Part shown: in pieces, positions 1 through 5,993 of the stretch | Numbering within the stretch: position 1 is the stretch's first letter | How the letters are laid out: the number at the start of each line of letters is the position of its first letter | Notes under the pieces: model-generated | The model's database searches: none | What the model saw: the letters and a program-made list of their open reading frames with translations, nothing else | Told to the model about the DNA's origin: nothing | Program-made: the position numbers and the translations under genes | Source of the DNA: Halieaceae bacterium | GTDB lineage: Bacteria > Pseudomonadota > Gammaproteobacteria > Pseudomonadales > Halieaceae | Length of the DNA stretch: 10,071 nucleotides | Direction: 5' to 3' | NCBI GenBank assembly: GCA_003523185.1 | Contig: DPGN01000012.1 | Location: 4,224-14,294 of the forward strand

Positions 1-1045
1 TTTCGCCCGATGCCACCATATGCACCATCATGGGAGGAAAGAACGCTTCCTGTGACAGCGCACGATTCAAGCTAGAACCCTCCTGTACCTTGCCTGCAAC
101 CTCTTTGCTTGCAGCACGTAATACAAGGTTGTTCATCACCGCCCCAGCGATGCTTAGGGCGTCGAGCAATGGCACCCCAGACGCCATTAAAATACTTAAG
201 GTCGACGAGAATCGCGCCGTGTCCATCCCGATGAGCACGCGCCGAATACCGGGAATCCTTAGCAGACCAGCGTCGGACATTTTTTTGTACGTCGGGTTCT
301 TCAACAACCGGCGAATAATGATGACCAGCGCTACAATCCCAAGACCCAGAATCCATCCGTGGCTGGTCAGAAAATCACTGGTTGCGATGAGTGCCACAGT
401 CAAGGGTGGCAAATCGGTTTTGGTCTGGGCAAAGATGCCCACCATCTCGGGTACGACGAAGACCATGAGCGCCGTGACCACGGCGATCGCTACCCCGATG
501 AGAACAAACGGGTAAATCAGGGCCATTTGAAGCTTCTGTGCCGTGTGCTGTCGATTTTCCGTGTAATCAGCCAGCTGCTCTAGAACCGGTCCCAACTGGC
601 CTGCCTGCTCTCCCGCGTTCACCATCGCCCGATACATATCACCAAAGGTCTGAGGAAATTGCGCCATCGCATGTGCCAAGGTGTGACCCTCTGCAACTTT
701 CGAGCGGACCTGGAGTAACAGTGCTTTAGTCGACGCTTTACGCGTCTGTTCTGCAGCAGCTTGCAGGCACTCATCAAGGGGCAGCGCCGAGGCAACGAGC
801 GTTGCTAATTGCCGGGTAATCAGAGCTAACTCACTGGCGCTGAGACGCGGTGCAAACAGGCCACGACGGACACCACTCTCAGTACTGGCGCTATTGGCCG
901 CGCGACGGCCTGCAGAAGCAACCTCAATGGGTCGCAGGCTCTTGGTTCGGAGTTGCGCGCGAATTTGACGTTCTGAGTCTCCCTCGAGAACGCCTTTGAC
1001 AACCTTTCCCGAGGTGTCGAGTGCTTTGTACTTAAAGGCGGCCAC
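1..1045 (-). CDS. gspF: Type II secretion inner-membrane platform protein GspF (partial, C-terminus off the left edge)
   Basis: GspF is the polytopic inner-membrane platform protein of the type II secretion system; it links the GspE ATPase to pseudopilus assembly. Translating the minus strand from GTG at 1045-1043 gives an uninterrupted frame of 348 codons that runs off the window. It starts MAAFKYKALDTSGKVVKGVL, the family's N-terminal signature, followed near residue 67 by ELALITRQLATLVASALPL, which opens the first cytoplasmic GspF domain. A hydrophobic segment (about 170-200, LIYPFVLIGVAIAVVTALMV) and another near 230-250 (WILGLGIVALVIIIRR) are membrane spans, and the second cytoplasmic domain follows. 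The frame ends at the conserved MMVHMVASGE, so about 55-60 residues with the last membrane span are missing compared with the usual 400 or so. The start lies 1 nt after the gspE stop, which implies translational coupling. The pilus homologue PilC is less likely because gspC and gspD share the operon. Confidence 0.95.
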   Translation of the reverse strand, partial: MAAFKYKALDTSGKVVKGVLEGDSERQIRAQLRTKSLRPIEVASAGRRAANSASTESGVRRGLFAPRLSASELALITRQLATLVASALPLDECLQAAAEQTRKASTKALLLQVRSKVAEGHTLAHAMAQFPQTFGDMYRAMVNAGEQAGQLGPVLEQLADYTENRQHTAQKLQMALIYPFVLIGVAIAVVTALMVFVVPEMVGIFAQTKTDLPPLTVALIATSDFLTSHGWILGLGIVALVIIIRRLLKNPTYKKMSDAGLLRIPGIRRVLIGMDTARFSSTLSILMASGVPLLDALSIAGAVMNNLVLRAASKEVAGKVQEGSSLNRALSQEAFFPPMMVHMVASGE

Positions 1046-1046
1046 G

Positions 1047-2591
1047 CTATGTCACCGAAGTAACGCGCAGAACCTCTTCAAGCGTTGTCTCACCGGCCAA
1101 TATTCTGCGACGCCCATCAACCTGAATTCCGGGATACTGCTTTCGGGCCACCGCTAACATGGCCTGCTCACCCTCACCTTCATGGATCGCCGTCCGAAGC
1201 TCTTCATCGACTTCGATCAATTCGTAGATGCCGGTCCGACCGCGATACCCGGTCATGTTGCATTTAGCGCATCCCTTGGCGTGATAAATCTGAACCTGGT
1301 CGTCACCTTCGACACCCAACATCTCCCTCTCGGTGGGCGTGGCATCAGACAGCACTCGGCAATCGGTGCACAACAGTCGCACCAGCCGCTGCGCCATGAC
1401 GGCGACCAAGCTAGATGACAAGAGGAAGGGTTCAACCCCCATATCCTGTAAACGCGTTACAGCACCAATCGCGGTATTCGTGTGTAGCGTCGATAGCACC
1501 AAGTGTCCCGTCAGCGACGCTTGGACGGCAATTTCGGCCGTCTCCAAATCGCGGATCTCACCGACCATAACCACATCGGGGTCCTGACGTAGTATCGCGC
1601 GCAAACCGCGTGCAAAGGTCATATCGACCTTGGGATTAACCTGAGTCTGGCCTACCCCGTGAAGCATGTACTCCACAGGGTCTTCAATCGTCAGGATATT
1701 GCGCGAGCTCTGATTGATGCTGGATAGCCCTGCATACAGCGTCGTGGTCTTACCCGAGCCCGTGGGGCCCGTGACCAAAATAATGCCATGCGGTCTGGCT
1801 AATGCAGCGCGGTAGCCATCGCCGACCTGCGCATTCATCTTTAACTGAACCAAGTCCAATTGTCCCGCCTGCTTGTCCAGCAAACGCAGGACCACGCGCT
1901 CACCGTGTGCTGATGGGATAGTCGACATACGAATATCAATGGCATGCCCGGCAATACGCACCGAAATACGGCCGTCCTGCGGGATTCGCTTCTCAGCGAT
2001 GTCCAGCTTAGCCATCACCTTGAGTCGCGATACCAAGAGCGGTGCCAACATGCGCTTGGGCGACAGCACTTCGGCGAGCACACCGTCAATGCGGTAGCGC
2101 ACGGAGAGTCGATCTTCGAAGGTTTCAATGTGAATATCAGACGCCTGCTCTTTCACGGCCTGAGACAAAATAGCGTTAATCAATCGAATGATCGGCGCAT
2201 CGTCCTCGGCATCCATAAGGTCACCAAGATCAGGTATCTCGTCGACGAGCCGGGCAAGGTCAACGTCAGAGGATAGGTCCTCCGCCATCTGCGCCGCTTG
2301 ATTCTGGTTGCGCTGATAGGCGCCACTTAGGCGCGTTTGGAAAGTGATTTCATCGACCTGCTCAAGTGCAAAGTTAGCGCCAGCGGTGCGTCGCACCTCG
2401 AGCAATGTCTCTGTATCAAGCTGCCCGACATAGCTCAGTGTTAAGCCGTCTTCATTCGATTCAAGAACCACTTGCTTGGCCTGTGAGAACCCGAAAGGTA
2501 AGAGACCACTGCGTGTTTCGGCGGCGGTTTCTTCCGAAACGGCCGTTTCGAGCGCGTCGGTCACGTCGAGATTGTCGGCCGCAGTGTTCAC
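1047..2591 (-). CDS. gspE: Type II secretion cytoplasmic ATPase GspE
   Basis: GspE is the hexameric secretion ATPase docked to the inner membrane through GspL; it powers pseudopilus growth. Using GTG at 2591-2589 the product is 514 aa, a normal family length. Visible motifs: GPTGSGKTT Walker A (about 275-283), Asp box ILTIEDPVEY (299-308), Walker B DPDVVMVGEIRD (337-348), His box TGHLVLSTLHTN (361-372), and a four-cysteine zinc motif with C408, C411, C441 and C444, which is typical of GspE and PilB-type ATPases. The N-terminal domain begins near LLPFGFS. A longer reading from GTG at 2645 adds 18 residues (MGRQSSVTARGARGANQP) that overlap gspD by 58 nt. I prefer 2591 because its GTG forms a GTGA overlap with the gspD TGA, has a GAGGAG about 11 nt upstream, and gives the familiar MNTAA start. 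All catalytic motifs are intact. Confidence 0.96.
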   Translation of the reverse strand: MNTAADNLDVTDALETAVSEETAAETRSGLLPFGFSQAKQVVLESNEDGLTLSYVGQLDTETLLEVRRTAGANFALEQVDEITFQTRLSGAYQRNQNQAAQMAEDLSSDVDLARLVDEIPDLGDLMDAEDDAPIIRLINAILSQAVKEQASDIHIETFEDRLSVRYRIDGVLAEVLSPKRMLAPLLVSRLKVMAKLDIAEKRIPQDGRISVRIAGHAIDIRMSTIPSAHGERVVLRLLDKQAGQLDLVQLKMNAQVGDGYRAALARPHGIILVTGPTGSGKTTTLYAGLSSINQSSRNILTIEDPVEYMLHGVGQTQVNPKVDMTFARGLRAILRQDPDVVMVGEIRDLETAEIAVQASLTGHLVLSTLHTNTAIGAVTRLQDMGVEPFLLSSSLVAVMAQRLVRLLCTDCRVLSDATPTEREMLGVEGDDQVQIYHAKGCAKCNMTGYRGRTGIYELIEVDEELRTAIHEGEGEQAMLAVARKQYPGIQVDGRRRILAGETTLEEVLRVTSVT

Positions 2592-4591
2592 CGGTTGATT
2601 TGCTCCTCGGGCACCTCTGGCAGTGACCGAACTCTGTCTTCCCACGTGGGTAGGACAGGCATCACATCATCATCAAGGAACATTAGTCCCTGCTCTCGTC
2701 GCTGCCGCTGCTGATCGCGGATGTAGCGGTACTTCTCTGCCGTCGCACCTGCAAGATCATCATCATCACGAATGATGGTCGAGCGGATGAATACCAGAAG
2801 GTTCGATTTGGTGACCGAGACCACGTCACTTCGGAAAAGTCTGCCGAGGACCGGAATACTAGAGAGTATTGGCACCCCTTGCTGGGAGTCTTGGACATCG
2901 TCTTTCACCAGACCGCCTAAAACGACGATATCGCCGTCTTTTGCTAATACTTTGGTTTCAATCTTACGCTCGTTGGTAATGACGTCTGAGGCGGACAGGA
3001 CCTGTTGAGAGATGCTCGAGACCTCTTGAACGATGTCCATGACTACCGAATCGCCCTCGTTAATCTGCGGGGTTACCGTCAACGTCACGCCGACGTTCTC
3101 TCGCTGTATCGTCTGAAACGGGTTCGCCACGCCATTTGCAGCACCGGTGTTGGTGTAACTACCGGTGACAAACGGTACTTGCTGGCCCACGGTAATAAAG
3201 GCCTCCTCGTTATCCATTGTCAGCAGGCTCGGTGTTGAGAGAATGTTGGCATTACCCTGTGAATCGAGCGCATTGAGAATCGCCGTCATCGTGAGATTTT
3301 GGTCAACCACCCCCCAGCCAAAGGTCGTGCCGGGAACCTGTGAGAGGGCGCCCGCTAGATCACGAACCCCAATTTCTGTAGATGCAGGATCTTCGGGCAA
3401 GATCGCTTGAGCGATGGCAGCGTTGCGGCCCTGCTGTGCCTGACCCGTGCTGATGTTACTTCCATATACTCCCGAGTCATTGGCGAACAGCCACTGCAGC
3501 CCCAGCTCTCTACCCTCAACAATTTCCATCTCCACGATGATGGCTTCCACCAGCACTTGTGCGCGACGGATATCGAGCCTGGCAATAACAGCCTCCAGCG
3601 CCGCCATCTCGTCGGTATCTGCAGTGATAATCAAGCTGTTAGTGCCCTCGTCCGCCTCAATGGTCGCCTTAGCGGCATTCGCAGCGCGATTGCGCCCGTC
3701 ACCACTTGCGTCTAGACGCGATAAATTCTGCATCACGCGCGTAAGCACCTGAGCAATCTCTGTGGCATCCGCGTACTCCAGATACATCACTCTGACATTG
3801 CCGCTTTGCTCCAGCGGAATATCCAAATATTCGATAAGTCCCTTAATGCGCTCAATACTCACCTCGTCGGCAGTGACGATCACACTATTGGTACGTTTAT
3901 CGGCTACGAAGCTGACCTCATCATTGGCATCAGCACCCTCTCCTGCTCGAGACTTCTCGAGTGTCTTGAGCATTTCTACAACAGCTGAGGCAACGCCATA
4001 GCGCAGCTGCACAATTTCAGTTTCTTTGACGGCCGACTGATCCATGCGACTGATAATTTTGGCAATGCGATCAATGTTGGCTCGGATGTCTGAAATGATG
4101 ATTGCATTACTCGGCGCATAAGCCGCCATGTGGGCTTGTTGCTGTACCAAGGGCCGTAAAACGGGAATCAGTTTCGCTGCGGATACGTTATCTAACCTGA
4201 TGACCTGAGTGACGTATTCGTCATTAATAACTGAAGTACCTGAAATGACATCCACAGGTGCCGAGCGCGCATTCTTATTGGGGATCACACGAACAACTTC
4301 ACCACTCCTAACCGCTGTATAGCCGTGAACATCCAAAATGGATAAGAAGAGATCGTAGAGCTCGGCGCGCGACACCGGCTTGCTCGATACCACTTTCACC
4401 TTACCTTTTACGGCAGGGTCTATCACGATTGTGGTGCCGGTGACATCGGCTACAAACTCAATGAATTCCTGAATATCGGTGTCTTTCAGGTTAACCGTGA
4501 ACTCCTGACTCCATACGGGCTTGGCAAACAACAGCAGGCTCAACACGAGTGTGATGACAAGGCCTTTTGCATTGGTAAGCATGGCGTGCAT
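2588..4591 (-). CDS. gspD: Type II secretion outer-membrane secretin GspD
   Basis: GspD forms the multimeric outer-membrane channel through which folded exoproteins leave the cell. The 667-aa product starts with a Sec signal peptide (hydrophobic stretch about 9-23, probable cleavage after VWS at 28). The periplasmic region follows the secretin plan: N0 (about 30-105, starting EFTVNLKDTDIQEFIEFVAD), N1 (125-185), N2 (190-260) and N3 (265-340). The secretin core runs from about 343 to 610 and carries the QVPFVTGSYTNTG gate region and the conserved VPILSSIPVLGRLFRS (573-588) before the membrane-spanning strands. About 60 residues remain as an S-domain-like tail, where a pilotin usually binds in this family. 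ATG at 4591 is chosen because TAGGAG, overlapping the gspC stop, lies about 11 nt upstream; ATG at 4582 is an alternative. The gene overlaps gspE by 4 nt. Confidence 0.97.
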   Translation of the reverse strand: MHAMLTNAKGLVITLVLSLLLFAKPVWSQEFTVNLKDTDIQEFIEFVADVTGTTIVIDPAVKGKVKVVSSKPVSRAELYDLFLSILDVHGYTAVRSGEVVRVIPNKNARSAPVDVISGTSVINDEYVTQVIRLDNVSAAKLIPVLRPLVQQQAHMAAYAPSNAIIISDIRANIDRIAKIISRMDQSAVKETEIVQLRYGVASAVVEMLKTLEKSRAGEGADANDEVSFVADKRTNSVIVTADEVSIERIKGLIEYLDIPLEQSGNVRVMYLEYADATEIAQVLTRVMQNLSRLDASGDGRNRAANAAKATIEADEGTNSLIITADTDEMAALEAVIARLDIRRAQVLVEAIIVEMEIVEGRELGLQWLFANDSGVYGSNISTGQAQQGRNAAIAQAILPEDPASTEIGVRDLAGALSQVPGTTFGWGVVDQNLTMTAILNALDSQGNANILSTPSLLTMDNEEAFITVGQQVPFVTGSYTNTGAANGVANPFQTIQRENVGVTLTVTPQINEGDSVVMDIVQEVSSISQQVLSASDVITNERKIETKVLAKDGDIVVLGGLVKDDVQDSQQGVPILSSIPVLGRLFRSDVVSVTKSNLLVFIRSTIIRDDDDLAGATAEKYRYIRDQQRQRREQGLMFLDDDVMPVLPTWEDRVRSLPEVPEEQINR

Positions 4592-4605
4592 GTTATTTGT
4601 TACTC

Positions 4606-5613
4606 CTACTGAAGACTGCTCAGACTGACGCTGATCGATACTGGACTTCCGTCCCGCTCTATCTCAAAGGTTGCGTCAGTGGCATCTCGCATCAATTGAT
4701 ACAAGCGTACCGTGTTTGTGGGATCGCTGAGCGTGTACCCGTTCACCGCGGTGACAATATCACCCGCTTTAAATCCAAGCGCTGTAAATTGTTCCGCATC
4801 TCTTCCGGGCGCTACCCGATATCCCTTAAGTCCACCGTCCGACTGGACCGCGCTAATGGAAACAAGACCCGCCAATGATTGTGGATCGCTGTACAACTGC
4901 TCGCGGTAATTCGCGGCAAGCTGTTGCCGCTCTGGTTGATTCGTCGACACCTCTGCTGTTAATGCTGGAGTTCGATTAGGTAATTCAGACGACGCCGACT
5001 GCACGATACCAACGATGCCATTATCGTCAAATAACGTAATCAGCTCGTAAGTGCCGTTATTATCAATCACTACTTGCTTGGGCATTATTTTGGCCAGAGT
5101 AACCTTGCCGTTGGCCGGCAGGTCATCACCAACCGAATAGAGTTCCTGCTTTTTTCGCGCTTCAATCATGGCACTACCCAACCCATCTGCCGTCGAGGCC
5201 ACGATACCGGTCAAAGTCAGCGCGAGACTGGTCTCCCGCGCGCCGTTCTCTATGCCCTCACGGGGGGTTGCAACGGCGTTAACCGGTGCGAGATCTTGCA
5301 CCTCCGAAGGCTCTGCCGCACCAAAGACGCTCATTCCCAAAATGGAAGACACATCGATCGTCTCAACACCACCAGACGCGTCTGCAGTGGATGGTGGCGG
5401 ATTGATGACCACCGACTTTGAGACTTCTACCGGCGAGCTTGGTATGAGCGCCCATACGGTATTCGCCATACTGTTCACCGCCCAAACCACCAGGACCGCG
5501 ATCAACCCCCTCTGAAGCATGAGTAGCCGCTGCTCATCCGCTACCCAGCGATAGAGCCCGCGAAATCGCGCGTCAATGTAGAGTCTATTTAGCAACGTGG
5601 CCGGGTTGTTCAT
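4606..5613 (-). CDS. gspC: Type II secretion inner-membrane clamp protein GspC
   Basis: GspC is a bitopic inner-membrane protein whose periplasmic HR domain contacts the N0 domain of GspD, connecting platform and secretin. The 335-aa sequence shows a short basic cytoplasmic head, one transmembrane helix (about 36-57), a proline-rich linker (71-75), the conserved SSILGMSVFGAA segment (89-100), an HR domain at about 128-197 (from SLALTLTGIVAS through VTLAKIMPKQVVIDNNGTYE) and a C-terminal PDZ domain at about 245-333 (GYRVAPGRDAEQFTALGFK, then GDIVTAVNGYTLSDP). It is the first gene of the minus-strand operon and ends 14 nt before gspD. No strong Shine-Dalgarno is seen before ATG 5613, and no in-frame upstream start offers a better choice. 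A PDZ-type C-terminus, rather than a coiled coil, is the common form of GspC. Confidence 0.95.
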   Translation of the reverse strand: MNNPATLLNRLYIDARFRGLYRWVADEQRLLMLQRGLIAVLVVWAVNSMANTVWALIPSSPVEVSKSVVINPPPSTADASGGVETIDVSSILGMSVFGAAEPSEVQDLAPVNAVATPREGIENGARETSLALTLTGIVASTADGLGSAMIEARKKQELYSVGDDLPANGKVTLAKIMPKQVVIDNNGTYELITLFDDNGIVGIVQSASSELPNRTPALTAEVSTNQPERQQLAANYREQLYSDPQSLAGLVSISAVQSDGGLKGYRVAPGRDAEQFTALGFKAGDIVTAVNGYTLSDPTNTVRLYQLMRDATDATFEIERDGSPVSISVSLSSLQ

Positions 5614-5780
5614 GCGATGTGCCGAATTTATTGTGGCAATAGTGTAGCTGAGGTCGAGTCCAAAAAGGTGACGAAAAAGTGACTATCATCGCTCAAAAGT
5701 TAACCTTGAACGCGAACCAGCTCACTGCCTTACTTTTGCACACCCGCGTTGGCCGCTCCTAGTGTTCACAATCTCCGATG
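5614..5780 (-). promoter_or_regulatory. Upstream control region of the gspCDEF operon
   Basis: This gap between gspC and the rightward promoter must hold the leftward gsp promoter, because no other gene lies between them. I could not find a convincing minus-strand -35/-10 pair at normal spacing; TACACT (complement of 5641-5646) is a weak -10 candidate only. The clearest structure is the tandem repeat at 5662-5683. No ORF, RNA gene or terminator is evident. Confidence 0.4.
5662..5683. repeat. Imperfect 11-bp tandem repeat upstream of gspC
   Basis: Two adjacent 11-mers, AAAAAGGTGAC and GAAAAAGTGAC, match at 9 of 11 positions. The period equals about one helical turn, so the GTGAC cores lie on the same DNA face. 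The array sits about 50-70 bp upstream of the gspC start, a plausible place for an operator. No protein is known to me that binds it; an A-tract effect or chance is possible. Confidence 0.45.
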
Positions 5781-5806
5781 ATTTGACACTACTTTGGACC
5801 TCAGTC

Positions 5807-5815
5807 TGATACAAT
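5807..5815 (+). promoter_or_regulatory. Extended -10 promoter for the thiamine operon
   Basis: TGATACAAT is a TGn extended -10 followed by TACAAT, which matches the sigma-70 TATAAT at five of six positions. Expected initiation about 7 nt downstream (near 5821-5823) coincides with the first base of riboswitch helix P1, which supports it. A TTGACA lies at 5783-5788 but at 21-bp spacing, too long for a normal -35, so the extended element probably carries the promoter. Confidence 0.6.
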
Positions 5816-5822
5816 TTCGACA

Positions 5823-5904
5823 TCCTGCGGGGTGGCGTCGCCTGAGATGCTCAAAGAGCAAACCCGTTGAACCTGAACCGGCTAGTACCGGCGTAGGAAC
5901 AGGA
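5823..5904 (+). promoter_or_regulatory. TPP riboswitch (THI-box) aptamer
   Basis: This RNA element binds thiamine pyrophosphate and normally shuts off thiamine synthesis or uptake genes. The conserved blocks are present in order: GCGGGGTG (5827-5834), CTGAGATG (5842-5849), ACCCGTTGAACCTGAACCGG (5862-5881) and TACCGGCGTAGGAACAG (5886-5902). Helices can be drawn: P1 TCCTG (5823-5827) with CAGGA (5900-5904); P2 CGGGGT with ACCCG; a very short P3 GGC/GCC (5834-5836 with 5840-5842, three-base loop); P4 CCT with AGG; and P5 CCGG (5878-5881) with CCGG (5888-5891). The CTGAGA and CCTGA motifs of the pyrimidine sensor are intact. It precedes the TonB receptor gene by about 90 nt and, given the tight gene spacing, should control the whole rightward operon. 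Confidence 0.96.
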
Positions 5905-5908
5905 CTCT

Positions 5909-5925
5909 CGAGCGCACATCGCTCG
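5909..5925 (+). promoter_or_regulatory. 6-bp leader hairpin just after the TPP aptamer
   Basis: CGAGCG (5909-5914) and CGCTCG (5920-5925) form a perfect GC-rich stem with a CACAT loop. No T-run follows it, so it is not an intrinsic terminator. It may act as a spacer helix that keeps the aptamer apart from the expression platform. Confidence 0.55.
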
Positions 5926-5936
5926 CTTCCTCCGAT

Positions 5937-5987
5937 GATTCCTCCGTTTTTACCAGCCGGAAAAACCCTATTGCTGACAAAGGAATT
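5937..5987 (+). promoter_or_regulatory. Probable ribosome-binding-site sequestering stem (riboswitch expression platform)
   Basis: GATTCCT (5937-5943) can pair with AGGAATT (5981-5987), seven pairs including one G-U, and this hides the AAAGGA Shine-Dalgarno (5979-5984) of the GTG start at 5994. Inside the loop, GTTTTT (5946-5951) pairs with AAAAAC (5961-5966), giving a two-part hairpin. The aptamer's own AGGAA (5895-5899) is complementary to the same TTCCT, so aptamer folding could free the anti-Shine-Dalgarno. Pairing is read by eye; folding energies were not computed. Confidence 0.5.
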
Positions 5988-5993
5988 GTCATA

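Noticed and set aside
30..583. Plus-strand open frames over the gspF region
   Set aside because: The minus strand encodes continuous, recognisable GspF here; the plus-strand translations show no domain and are shadows.
3407..4001. Several overlapping plus-strand frames of 60-110 codons inside gspD
   Set aside because: They are antisense to a secretin with intact motifs, overlap each other and have low-complexity or composition-driven sequences.
1047..4591. Type IV pilus genes (pilB, pilQ) instead of type II secretion
   Set aside because: The gspC HR-PDZ protein and the C-D-E-F order are characteristic of type II secretion.
5783..5815. Classic sigma-70 promoter using TTGACA (5783-5788) with TACAAT (5810-5815)
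   Set aside because: The spacer is 21 bp, well above the usual 16-18; at 17 bp the -10 would be CTGATA, a poor match. The extended -10 alone is the better explanation.
5909..5951. Intrinsic terminator after the aptamer (GC hairpin 5909-5925 plus TTTTT at 5947-5951)
   Set aside because: The T-run is over 20 nt from the stem and no stem ends directly before it, so transcription termination is not supported.
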